From positions 124,001-188,000 of the forward strand of contig NZ_JAVRIE010000002.1 of assembly GCF_031846165.1 (NCBI RefSeq): a stretch of DNA of 64,000 bases, in the 5' to 3' direction. The notes below the pieces were generated by a model. That model was given only the letters and a program-made list of their open reading frames with translations, ran no database searches and was not told the origin of the DNA. Below are positions 36,201 through 44,463 of this stretch, piece by piece; position 1 is the stretch's first letter; every line of letters begins with the position of its first letter. The stretch comes from Glaciecola blandensis (GTDB lineage: Bacteria > Pseudomonadota > Gammaproteobacteria > Enterobacterales > Alteromonadaceae). The position numbers were made by a program, and so were the translations under genes.

Positions 36201-39200
36201 TGCTCGCAATTAATTCGCAGTTGCAGCCAATAGCATTGGAGGGAATAAGCCAACGCTTGAGTCAGCTTAAAACTATTTCAACACTAGTGAAACAATGGAA
36301 TGGGCGCTACGAGTATCAAAGCATTGAACAGAAGCTGTTGGTTTCTACTGACGAGATATCTTTGTCGGCAAATGGATTACATTTTATTCTCGACGCAGAG
36401 CAAGCTGGTACGTATTTATTGGAATATCTCGATCCACAGGGCCGCTTACTCAGTGCGTTCAAATACACCATCGTGGGTGAAGGAAACGACACTGGCGAGC
36501 TGAGTAAAGATGCGCAACTAAAACTCAGTTTAAATAAACAAGACTTTGCACCGGGTGAAGAAATAGAGCTCAGTATTCAAGCTCCATATGCTGGCAGTGG
36601 TTTAATTACCATTGAAAGCAATAAAGTGCATCATTTCTCTTGGTTCACTTCCGATACGAAAAATACCGTTCAACGCATTACCATTCCGAAAAACATGGAA
36701 GGGAATGCGTATGTGAATCTCAGCTTTGTTCGTGATGCGTCATCGCCTGAGATATTTGCCAATCCTTTGAGTTACGCGGTACAACCATTCTCTATCGACC
36801 GCAATAAGCGCCGCATAGCCACAAGCATTGCCACAGATGAGATCGCACAACCAGGCGAAGCCTTAAAAATCGATGTTGATTTAAAAGAGGATGCGAAGCT
36901 AGTTGTTTTTGCTGTCGATGTAGGCATTCTGAATGTTGCCTCTTATAGTACGCCAGATCCTTTGTCTCACTTTTTGCAAAAACGAGCTCTAGGTGTCAGA
37001 ACGATGCAAATACTGGATTTGATCCTACCGGATTTTGCCTTAGCGAAATCATTATCAGCAGCGGGCGGTGATATGGAAAGGAGCGCTGAAGCCGATATGT
37101 TTGCAGAGAAAATATCGGTGACCGGTTCACGCATAAGAAGAACCGATAATCCCTTCGCAAAACAAATACAAAAACCCGTGGTCTATTGGTCTGGCATTGT
37201 CGACGGTAAGAAAGGTGTGAATACACTTACTTATGATGTACCCGAAGATTTTGCTGGTGGTTTGCGAGTAATGGCGGTGAGTGTGAGCCAATCGAAAGTA
37301 GGCAGTGCGCAGAAGTCATTGTTAGTGCGTGGTCCATTTGTGTTAAGTCCGAATATTCTGAATCAAGCGGCGCCAGGAGATGAGTTTGATATCACTTTAG
37401 GCATTGCTAATTTAGTTGAAAATTCAGGTCAAGACGCTGAAGTCAGTATACAAATTAGCATGAGTCAACATTTAAGTTTACTAGATGAAAGCAATCAAAG
37501 GATGCAATTAACCTTAGACGAGAATCAAGAGGATTATGTACGTTTTCGCGTCAAGGCCAATGCGATCCTTGGGGCGGCAAAAGTATCATTTGATGTGTCC
37601 CTAACAGACCAAAGTGGGCGCACATGGCGCTCGTCGCGCAGCGCAAACATGAGTGTGAGACCGGCCATGCCATATCAAGTAGACATTGCTACCGGCCAAA
37701 CGAATGATGAAGTGAAAGTGGATCTACGCACTGATTTCTATGCTGAACAATCGAGTCATATGCTGCGTGTATCATCAAGTCCTTTAGTTATTGTGGAAGG
37801 TTTGAGTGACTATCTTGCAGACTATCCACACGGCTGTACGGAACAGATGGTATCTCAGGTTTTTCCTTTGGTCGGTTTATCGAATCTAGCGAAATATAAA
37901 GCAACAAGCGGCTCAAAAGAATCGGCAGATGTCTTAGCTCATTTTAATGAACTGCTGACCACGCTTCGTCAACGCCAAACCTATGCAGGTGGTTTTAGCT
38001 ATTGGCCAGGTCAAGAAGCGAATGATTTAGAAGTCAGTTTGTATGTTATGCACTTCCTTTTGGACGCAAGAGAATTGGGTTACCCTGTTCCGAAGGACAT
38101 GCTCCAAAGTGGCATTAACTACATTGATTCCACACTGTCTGCACACTTGAAGAACAAACCACGCGGGCTTGGGCAAAGAGTTGGTTTAAATAATAATATG
38201 GTCAATGTCAGAAACCGAGCGTATGGCATTTACCTACTCACACGTTTTGGTGTGGTGACTTCAAACTTGCTCATTGATCTGCTTGATGATCTCAATCATA
38301 CAGCAGGACAGGGAGGCCAAACCGATTCTGCGCTTGGTAATTGGAAGAAAGATATTGCGGCTGCCTACATCGCATCGAGCTATAGATTAATGCAAATGTC
38401 CGATGAGGCTCAGGCTTTGATAACAGGCTATGATGTGTCAGAAGATAAGCCAATTGCGCAAGCAATTATGGGTAAGGCGCCGCGTTTGGCTTTAGATGCT
38501 CAATATATTTATCTGCTTGCTAAGCACTTTCCATCACTCATTAATTCAATGGCACAAGATAGCAGCCTACCGCTATCAAGCGCCGTTCGGTCAATGAATG
38601 AGTCTATCTATCAGGGCAATTTCAATACGCTCTCGGCGGCGTACAGCACATTAGCACTGGGGGCTTATCATTCGGCGATTGGCAGCGACAATATCGAAGC
38701 CATAGACAAACAGATCGTTTTCACAGCTTATAGACAACAGCAAGCAGCAGCGTTAATGCCTCGTTATAATCCATTCCCCACCGTGTCTTTTTCGAGTCGG
38801 GAAGACAGAGTCACTGCGAAAAAAGAAAACGGTGACCTTACACCCTTACACTTCGTTAGTATGCAAGCGGGTTATCAAACGAAAGTACCTTCAGAACCAT
38901 TAAAACAAGGAATTGAAATACAGCGCGCTTTCTTGAATGAAAACGGCGAAGCGGTAACTGAATTTGTGCAAGGTCAGAAGGTGATGGTTAGGTTACGCGT
39001 TCGAGCTACAGATAAGGATTTCATTGATAACGTGGCGATTGTTGACCTCTTGCCAGGAGGTTTTGAGGTACTGAGAGAATCTGTGAATAGACGAGCTGGA
39101 CCTTGGCAGTCCGAATACATTGATATTCGCGATGATCGTATTGTGTATTACGGACAGTTAACAAAAAGGGTGACAGAAATTAAGTATCAAGTGCAGTTGA

Positions 39201-39313
39201 CCGCGGCAGGTAAATTCGTTGTGCCGCCAAGCTTTGCAGAGTCTATGTACGACCGAGCATTGAAAGCTTGGTCCGCGAGTTCTTCGGTGATAGTAACAGA
39301 GGACGAAGAGTAG
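33284..39313 (+). CDS. Alpha-2-macroglobulin family protein, thioester-containing, membrane-anchored
   Basis: At 2009 residues this is longer than E. coli YfhM (about 1650). A single membrane helix at about residues 38-58 anchors it to the inner membrane, with no lipobox. A string of macroglobulin domains follows, including FSDRGIYRPGETV near 705. The thioester motif is CTEQ with Cys1518 in YPHGCTEQM, within an alpha/alpha toroid (to about 1850), and a receptor-binding-like C-terminus. Such proteins trap attacking proteases in the periplasm. Odd: near residue 1277 it carries SVTGSRIRRTD, a motif typical of TonB-receptor N-termini. The gene for PBP1C starts five bases later, the standard pairing for defence and repair of the cell wall. 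Confidence 0.95.
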   Translation: MQTLVTIILFPITLMMNVLSSIFGKVAWSMPPWLVHLNTLRKAKPLAFILTLFVIAALLIGGYKGYDYYQNLPVPKLIEAKVNLPKTSMASAELSMEAFDSERQESLAKKNPLGIQFSYNKGSSLPSVAPIELIGAEIKAGIKIRPAKEGEWMWVDDRTISFIPLEPWPPGEEYEVSFAPEVFSTSDEFASDYVKFTTVPLSASLEAAEFNLDPETQEKRVYFDFNFTYPVSLQSVKENISLAYLEQNGETTKLNAIENVEYALDANKMFVSVSYSLTALPEQSRIVQASVSEGLRSIYGGAALSNALTSKVTVPDVYSFLEVSDFTVDIVRSPENDPEQFILLSFTDSISRDELLQKVSLYRLPKGQEEQGKNYWESPRQVSTQVLSAAKKVNFELMPTQGERSTDYQIRIDRPENEQLYFKIDAGLRSANGFIQRSFFDRIIAAPQYPKEVIINGEGSVMTYSTDQRLAFTTRGLDSVLVSIGKVIDDDLYHLVSQSQGDISNPNFNSWSFGPENLAEFTTKKITMDNRSGKPQDPSYASVDFNALVSKQDGKVGLFFVEIKGWNKQNNREEYGINDKLLLLVTDLGVIVKTSNDQSQDIFVQSLKQGKPVAGAKVELLAKNGTALFTKTTDARGHASLPSASGFNREKEPTVFVISHEGDVSFIPFNRYTRQINYSRFAVFGRYDRPEQEEDTANQANAFMFSDRGIYRPGETVKLAAIVKGKNFRDLSGIPLELVIRDPRYTDVLVERLILPEMGLLEYEFPSESGFATGDYVASLHLVRTNRQSNGRTSMYRDRQIGSVTFQVEAFQPDTMAITSEIEGLEENKGWLSGSSIKSKVSLTNLFGSPAQLRDVNAGLNLMPRAFNFKEYDGYAFNSIVTASDVEITDLDIPSQSATTDADGIAEIAFDVSNIQGGSYIASQYAEGFEASGGRSVKTTSTFRYSPQTYMLGYSADGRLAYVNKGSERKVHLLAINSQLQPIALEGISQRLSQLKTISTLVKQWNGRYEYQSIEQKLLVSTDEISLSANGLHFILDAEQAGTYLLEYLDPQGRLLSAFKYTIVGEGNDTGELSKDAQLKLSLNKQDFAPGEEIELSIQAPYAGSGLITIESNKVHHFSWFTSDTKNTVQRITIPKNMEGNAYVNLSFVRDASSPEIFANPLSYAVQPFSIDRNKRRIATSIATDEIAQPGEALKIDVDLKEDAKLVVFAVDVGILNVASYSTPDPLSHFLQKRALGVRTMQILDLILPDFALAKSLSAAGGDMERSAEADMFAEKISVTGSRIRRTDNPFAKQIQKPVVYWSGIVDGKKGVNTLTYDVPEDFAGGLRVMAVSVSQSKVGSAQKSLLVRGPFVLSPNILNQAAPGDEFDITLGIANLVENSGQDAEVSIQISMSQHLSLLDESNQRMQLTLDENQEDYVRFRVKANAILGAAKVSFDVSLTDQSGRTWRSSRSANMSVRPAMPYQVDIATGQTNDEVKVDLRTDFYAEQSSHMLRVSSSPLVIVEGLSDYLADYPHGCTEQMVSQVFPLVGLSNLAKYKATSGSKESADVLAHFNELLTTLRQRQTYAGGFSYWPGQEANDLEVSLYVMHFLLDARELGYPVPKDMLQSGINYIDSTLSAHLKNKPRGLGQRVGLNNNMVNVRNRAYGIYLLTRFGVVTSNLLIDLLDDLNHTAGQGGQTDSALGNWKKDIAAAYIASSYRLMQMSDEAQALITGYDVSEDKPIAQAIMGKAPRLALDAQYIYLLAKHFPSLINSMAQDSSLPLSSAVRSMNESIYQGNFNTLSAAYSTLALGAYHSAIGSDNIEAIDKQIVFTAYRQQQAAALMPRYNPFPTVSFSSREDRVTAKKENGDLTPLHFVSMQAGYQTKVPSEPLKQGIEIQRAFLNENGEAVTEFVQGQKVMVRLRVRATDKDFIDNVAIVDLLPGGFEVLRESVNRRAGPWQSEYIDIRDDRIVYYGQLTKRVTEIKYQVQLTAAGKFVVPPSFAESMYDRALKAWSASSSVIVTEDEE

Positions 39314-39318
39314 GCTTT

Positions 39319-41802
39319 ATGCTGGCAAAGAAATCAGGCCGGTGGCATCAACTAACCGCTCGCTTCAAGTTGTCGATGTTGGTTCTCTTTGTTTTGTGCA
39401 TAGGCGCATTAAGCTATATTTTATTGCCAAAACCTGAGCTTCGCTATTATCAAAGCTATTCGTCCGCGGTGTACGACCGCAATGGTCAACTACTGCGCTT
39501 AAGCCTAGCACAAGACCAGCGTTATCGTTTGTATACAGCGCTAGAAGATATTTCGCCCTTGCTACAAGAAGCCACGGTACTGTACGAAGACCAGGGCTTT
39601 TATGAGCATTCAGGGGTAGATTATCCTGCTCTTATTAGAGCATTTTGGCAAACTTACGTGTTAAGAGAGCGTCGAATTGGCGCTTCCACCATCGTGATGC
39701 AAGTCGCTAGGCTGCGTTGGCAGATTGAATCAAACAGTATTACTGGTAAAGCAGAGCAAATCTTTCGTGCCTTACAACTGGCTCGGCATTACTCAAAAGA
39801 AGAACTGCTTGAAGCCTATTTAAATTTTGCTCCTTATGGCGGAAATATCGAAGGCATTGGTGCTGCAAGTTTGATTTACTTTAACAAATCCGCATCACAA
39901 CTAAGTTTGCCAGAAGCGATCACCTTGGCGCTGATCCCTCAAAATCCAAATAAACGAAATCCTTCAAAACCGAGCGGACAACAGGCACTCTCAGAAGCGA
40001 AAAAAATCTTATTCGCACGTTGGCAAGAAGCTCACCCAGAGGAAGCATCAAATATACTCGATATGCCGTTACGCGTAAGATCTTCAAAAGACTTGCCATT
40101 TGAAGCTCCTCACTATGTAGATTGGGTAATGCAAAAGAAATCGACTGCTCAAAAATCAAGGTCACAAAGTACTTTGGTCACTTCTCTCAATTTACCTTTA
40201 CAGCACCTAGTAGAAAAGCAGCTTGAAGCCTATATAAACCAAAAGAAAGTACTTGGTTTTAGTAATGCGAGTGCATTGGTGCTAAACACCAAAACAATGC
40301 AAATTGAAGCGATGATCGGCTCGGCTGACTTTTCTGATGTAAACATTCAGGGGCAAGTAAACGGTACCTTAGCCAAACGTAGTCCGGGTTCCACTCTTAA
40401 ACCCTTTATTTATGCGCTTGCAATTGATGCAGGGCTAATACATCCGCTCACTTTGCTGAAAGATTTACCCAAACGCTACAGCGCATTCACACCAGAAAAT
40501 TTTGGCAAAGGTTTTGTCGGACCAATATCTGCAGCAGAAGCATTAATACGCAGTAGAAATGTACCAGCAGTAGAATTGCAGTCTCGCTTAAATCAACAAC
40601 AAGAGAGTAAAGCGAGTCAATCAACTGCGAACAGTAATGTATTCACTTTGTATCAAATGCTGCAAGCTGCCAATGTTAGTCAACTTCGTTCCGAGGATTT
40701 CTATGGGCTTGCACTCGCCTTGGGCGGCGTCGAATTGAGTATGCTGGAACTTGTCTCATTGTATGCTGCTATTTCTAACGAAGGTATCTATAAATCAATT
40801 GATTTGGGCGGAGTAAGCGTTAACTGGGTGAGTGGTCCAAAAAGTGAAAAGCGCTTGTTTTCCGCTGAATCGGCTTACTTAATTCGTCAGATGCTAAGTC
40901 AGAACACTAGGCCGGACAATCAAATACCAAGCTACACAATGGCAAACGCTCGAAGTGAGCTTGATGCTATTGCATGGAAGACGGGGACCTCTTGGGCATT
41001 CAGAGACGCTTGGGCCATTGGTATTGCTGGCGACTATGTGGTTGCGGTATGGATTGGTAACTTTAATGGTGAGGGTAACAATGCCTTTATTGGGCGAACA
41101 GCCGCAGGTCCTTTGCTATTTGGCATTGTCGATGCCTTACGCGCAATTCAACCAATCAGCAAGCAAAGTGAAATGAAAGCGCATCTACCCATACGCCTGC
41201 CAGCCCACTTAAATCTAAAACACGTGAAGATATGCAAGCCAACAGGTGATTTGTATGAAGTTGGATGCCCTGAACCTGCGCTGTCAGCTTTTATTCCTGG
41301 GGTCTCACCAATATCGAGCTCAAATATTTACAGAAAGGTTTTAGTTGATAAGGTGACAGGTTTATTACGATGCGATCGTGATTACACTAAAGGCACAGAG
41401 GAGTTTGTCGCGTTCTGGCCCAAATCGTTCTTAGAATTATATGCAAATGCGGGCATTGTGCTAGAACCCCCCCCCTCATACATGCCAGGCTGTGATATGA
41501 ACTTCCACAAACAAGTTAACGCATCGATAGACATATACTCGCCCCAAGAAGACCTTAGCTACATCGTAAACTCTACATTATCGGACGCTGCCGAAATCCC
41601 ACTACAAGCCAATGCTGATGGCGCGGCCAGCAGGCTCTACTGGTTTGCGAATAAGGAGCTTATTGGAGTGCAGGAACTAATGAGTAAAGATCGCTCTAAC
41701 ATCATTACATGGAATGCTCGCCCCGGAAACTATGAGGTGCTAGTAATAGATGATCTTGGGAACTCGGCCAGTAAACAGCTGACTGTGTTAGCGGGCAAAT
41801 GA
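39319..41802 (+). CDS. pbpC: Penicillin-binding protein 1C
   Basis: The 827-residue protein has an N-terminal helix (about 16-36), a GT51 glycosyltransferase domain (EDQGFYEHSGVD, GASTIVMQVARL), a transpeptidase domain with SxxK as STLK near 357, SxN as SRN near 413 and KTG in KTGTSW near 554, and the BiPBP_C C-terminal domain from about 730. It polymerises and crosslinks peptidoglycan. I use the ATG at 39319, five bases after the macroglobulin stop; a longer frame overlapping that gene is unlikely. A run of nine C at 41467-41475 (VLEPPPSY) precedes the C-terminal domain and could slip. Confidence 0.95.
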   Translation: MLAKKSGRWHQLTARFKLSMLVLFVLCIGALSYILLPKPELRYYQSYSSAVYDRNGQLLRLSLAQDQRYRLYTALEDISPLLQEATVLYEDQGFYEHSGVDYPALIRAFWQTYVLRERRIGASTIVMQVARLRWQIESNSITGKAEQIFRALQLARHYSKEELLEAYLNFAPYGGNIEGIGAASLIYFNKSASQLSLPEAITLALIPQNPNKRNPSKPSGQQALSEAKKILFARWQEAHPEEASNILDMPLRVRSSKDLPFEAPHYVDWVMQKKSTAQKSRSQSTLVTSLNLPLQHLVEKQLEAYINQKKVLGFSNASALVLNTKTMQIEAMIGSADFSDVNIQGQVNGTLAKRSPGSTLKPFIYALAIDAGLIHPLTLLKDLPKRYSAFTPENFGKGFVGPISAAEALIRSRNVPAVELQSRLNQQQESKASQSTANSNVFTLYQMLQAANVSQLRSEDFYGLALALGGVELSMLELVSLYAAISNEGIYKSIDLGGVSVNWVSGPKSEKRLFSAESAYLIRQMLSQNTRPDNQIPSYTMANARSELDAIAWKTGTSWAFRDAWAIGIAGDYVVAVWIGNFNGEGNNAFIGRTAAGPLLFGIVDALRAIQPISKQSEMKAHLPIRLPAHLNLKHVKICKPTGDLYEVGCPEPALSAFIPGVSPISSSNIYRKVLVDKVTGLLRCDRDYTKGTEEFVAFWPKSFLELYANAGIVLEPPPSYMPGCDMNFHKQVNASIDIYSPQEDLSYIVNSTLSDAAEIPLQANADGAASRLYWFANKELIGVQELMSKDRSNIITWNARPGNYEVLVIDDLGNSASKQLTVLAGK

Positions 41803-41935
41803 GTTTGTGATAGAAACGTTAAGATTTACTGCTATTGAAGGGTGGTTTTAGGCTAAGGAATGCATTATTCTTGGGCTTCAATAAGGTTTGTCGTCGCAAA
41901 TCGCTTTTACCTAAAATAACAAAAAGAATATAACT

Positions 41936-42727
41936 ATGTTTTCCTCTTTAAAAAAATCAAAATTCATTGCCGGTGCTCTGTTAGGTGCTGCCCTTTCGTT
42001 ATCTACTGTTGCTAACGCTACTGTTGTAGAAGTACGAACGAATGTGGGTAACTTTCAAATCAATTTGTTTGATCAAGAAACGCCAGAAACCGTTGAAAAT
42101 TTCCTAAGTTATGTGAATTCCGGTTCATATGCTAACGCCGTTTTCCATCGCTCTGTACCCGGCTTTGTGCTTCAAGGTGGCGGGTTTGCCTATAATAATA
42201 CCTTTCCACCAAATAGTATTGCTGCTGGTTCACCAGTAGTTAACGAACCTGTGTTATCAAATGTACGTGGCACCATTGCGATGGCGAAAGTAGGCGGGAA
42301 TCCAAACAGTGCCACTAATCAATGGTTTGTAAATGCGGTAAATAACGCTGGAAACCTTGATAATCAAAATGGTGGCTTCACTGTTTTTGGTCAAGTACTT
42401 GGGGATGGCATGGATGTAGTCGACGAAATTCTTGCGCTAAATCGTTTCAACTATGGTAGCCCATTCGATACTTTACCACTAAAAGACTTTACTGCTGAGC
42501 AAGCCTCAAGTGGCGCTGAGCCTACAGGTGACAACCTGATTGTGATTTCAGATATTGTGGTTATAGACTCAACGGTTGTCACAAATCCTAACTTAAACCC
42601 AGTCCGCAATACTACTGTGGACGCTGGCGGTGATGATGGTGATTCAGATTCAGGCGGTTCCGTTGGCTGGTTGCTAGTGTCCGTAATGAGTTTATTCGCT
42701 ATTCGTAAACGTATGATTGCTCGATAA
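41936..42727 (+). CDS. Exported cyclophilin-type peptidyl-prolyl isomerase with GlyGly-CTERM tail
   Basis: The 263-residue product has a signal peptide (SLSTVANA, about residue 29), a cyclophilin domain (FDQETPETVENFL, VFHRSVPGFVLQGGGF, NSATNQWFVN, FTVFGQVLGDGMDVV) and an acidic linker. The last 25 residues, GGSVGWLLVSVMSLFAIRKR, match the GlyGly-CTERM sorting signal: GG, hydrophobic helix, basic end. Such tails are cut by rhombosortase, and the proteins leave through type II secretion. It should fold proline-containing proteins outside or at the surface. A terminator follows. Confidence 0.92.
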   Translation: MFSSLKKSKFIAGALLGAALSLSTVANATVVEVRTNVGNFQINLFDQETPETVENFLSYVNSGSYANAVFHRSVPGFVLQGGGFAYNNTFPPNSIAAGSPVVNEPVLSNVRGTIAMAKVGGNPNSATNQWFVNAVNNAGNLDNQNGGFTVFGQVLGDGMDVVDEILALNRFNYGSPFDTLPLKDFTAEQASSGAEPTGDNLIVISDIVVIDSTVVTNPNLNPVRNTTVDAGGDDGDSDSGGSVGWLLVSVMSLFAIRKRMIAR

Positions 42728-42753
42728 ATTGAAAATTGATATTTTGATTTGGT

Positions 42754-42781
42754 AAAAGGCCGCCGTAGTGCGGCTTTTTTA
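42754..42781 (+). terminator. Rho-independent terminator after the cyclophilin gene
   Basis: AAGGCCGC pairs with GCGGCTTT (one G-U) and runs into a T-tract. The following bases to 43046 (265 in all) hold a small GCCC/GGGC hairpin near 42875 and AT-rich sequence, with no further gene visible. Confidence 0.85.
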
Positions 42782-43046
42782 TTGCGTAAAAGCCAAAATC
42801 CAGATTTTCTCTAAACTTAAGTCTTAGCTATTTGGCATCATATTACTTGACTTGCTTTTGTCTTATTTCTTGTGCCCTGCGGGGCATACTCAAAGGTTTA
42901 AGTACGCGCTTGTCTTCTCAGGAATGAATCTAAACTAGGTATATATTTTAATAGCTTAGTATGGTCGTAAATTGGCCTGAAAGTCGCATTTCAAATGGCC
43001 TTTTGCTAATGTTCGCTCCACGTTAGTATGATGTAGTCGATAGAAT

Positions 43047-43619
43047 ATGAAGTCATTCTCAAGTGGTGAAGTTGCTAAAATTTGTGATGTAAATCCACGC
43101 ACAGTTATCCGTTGGATAGAAGCTAAAAAATTAAAGGCGTTCAAATTGCCAGGCCGCGGTAACAACCGTGTGAAGCACAGTGATTTGCTCGATTTTCTGG
43201 TCCAAAACCAGATCCCAGTTCCATCAGAACTGATCGTGGAACAAGAAAAGTCATGTTTCATTGTTTCTGTTGAGAAGCAATTAGTGAAAAACGCGCAGCG
43301 TATTGCAAGAAATGCAGGTTTCGTTACGCAAGTATATCAATATGGTATAGAATCTGGCGTAGAGATTGCGCAACATAAACCTTCTCTGATAATGATAGAT
43401 TCTCAAACGTCACGAGTGGACATCACTGCTTTGACTGAGGTGATCGAAGAGAAGCTAGAGTATAAACCACATATTATTGTTTTCGATGAATTTACCGATA
43501 ACAGAATAGCTACTCAAAACGACGCTAAAGTGTTTAAGATTGCTAAGCCAATAGATAACTATGCTTTAGCTATGGTCTTAGACTCAATCGTCGAGACCGA
43601 ACAAGAGGCGTTTGCATGA
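43047..43619 (+). CDS. Excisionase/MerR-like helix-turn-helix protein with receiver-like C-terminus
   Basis: In 190 residues, the first 60 form an excisionase-type HTH (SSGEVAKICDVNPRTVIRWI, then LPGRGNNRVKHSDLLDFL). Residues about 70-185 resemble a response-regulator receiver: a candidate phospho-Asp in LIMIDSQ near 114 and the conserved Lys in FKIAKPID near 166, but the usual acidic pair of strand 1 is replaced by VSVEKQ. So it is a degenerate or atypical receiver on a DNA-binding domain. It overlaps the PhnD-like gene by four bases (ATGA), so it belongs to the signalling operon that follows. No ribosome site is obvious. Confidence 0.85.
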   Translation: MKSFSSGEVAKICDVNPRTVIRWIEAKKLKAFKLPGRGNNRVKHSDLLDFLVQNQIPVPSELIVEQEKSCFIVSVEKQLVKNAQRIARNAGFVTQVYQYGIESGVEIAQHKPSLIMIDSQTSRVDITALTEVIEEKLEYKPHIIVFDEFTDNRIATQNDAKVFKIAKPIDNYALAMVLDSIVETEQEAFA

Positions 43620-44449
43620 CACGAAGGCTTTTATGCCTAATATTGTATTGCTGCTGTATCACGTCGTTACTCGCTAACGACAAGCAAACTAAATTAACAT
43701 TCGGAATTGTTCCACAACAATCCGCATCGAAACTGGCCGCCAAATGGGGGCCGGTTTTAGCTCGTTGGTCCGAAGAATCCGGCATTCAGCTTAAGTTCTC
43801 TACGGCCAAAAATATTCCCACCTTTGAGCAACGGCTAGCCGCTGGCGAGTACGATATCGCCTACATGAACCCCTATCATTACGTGAGTTATAGTGAAAGC
43901 TCAGGCTACCAAGCACTTGCCAAAGAGAAAGACAAATTACTGAAAGGTATTATTGTTGTTAGAAAAGATTCGCCAATTGAAGATATTTCACAACTGAATG
44001 ACAAGCAGATTGCCTTTCCTGCGCCAGCCGCTTTTGCGGCAACGATCATTCCTCGCGCAGTGCTAGCTCAGAACCAAATCGACACCAAATCTCGGTTTGT
44101 ATACTCTCACGATTCGGTGTACCTAGCGGTAGCACGAGGTTTCTCTCCTGCCGGTGGAGGTGTTATGCGTACCTTCAATAATACACCACAGGAAGTACGT
44201 GACTTACTAAGAATCGTGTGGACAAGCCAAGGTTATACGCCGCATGCTATCGCCACTCATCCAGATATTGATCAAGAGACCAGAGAGAAGCTGTTAGCGG
44301 CGTTAATGGTGCTGAATCAAGATGTGTCATTTCTGGCACTCATCAAAGAATTAAATTTTAAACCATTTGAAATGGCAACACACCAAGATTGGAATAGTGT
44401 GAAGGAATTAGGGATATCGGGCTTCTTGGCGCAAGACGCGTCTAAATAA
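43616..44449 (+). CDS. PhnD-like periplasmic substrate-binding protein
   Basis: The 277-residue product has a signal peptide (LLANDK, about residue 22) and the phosphate/phosphite/phosphonate-binding pattern: LTFGIVPQQSASKLAAKWGP, YDIAYMNPYHYV near 84, IAFPAPAAFAATIIPRAVL near 140. It is not beside an ABC permease or ATPase; instead a histidine kinase begins 14 bases on. PhnD-like proteins of this kind can sense anions for a kinase, as AioX does for arsenite. It overlaps the preceding gene by ATGA. Ligand unknown. Confidence 0.9.
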   Translation: MTRRLLCLILYCCCITSLLANDKQTKLTFGIVPQQSASKLAAKWGPVLARWSEESGIQLKFSTAKNIPTFEQRLAAGEYDIAYMNPYHYVSYSESSGYQALAKEKDKLLKGIIVVRKDSPIEDISQLNDKQIAFPAPAAFAATIIPRAVLAQNQIDTKSRFVYSHDSVYLAVARGFSPAGGGVMRTFNNTPQEVRDLLRIVWTSQGYTPHAIATHPDIDQETREKLLAALMVLNQDVSFLALIKELNFKPFEMATHQDWNSVKELGISGFLAQDASK

Positions 44450-44463
44450 CTACTGAGGCCTAA

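Noticed and set aside
42875..42895. GC-rich hairpin TGCCCTGCGGGGCA as a terminator or riboswitch
   Set aside because: The stem is short, no T-run follows, and no known riboswitch pattern surrounds it.
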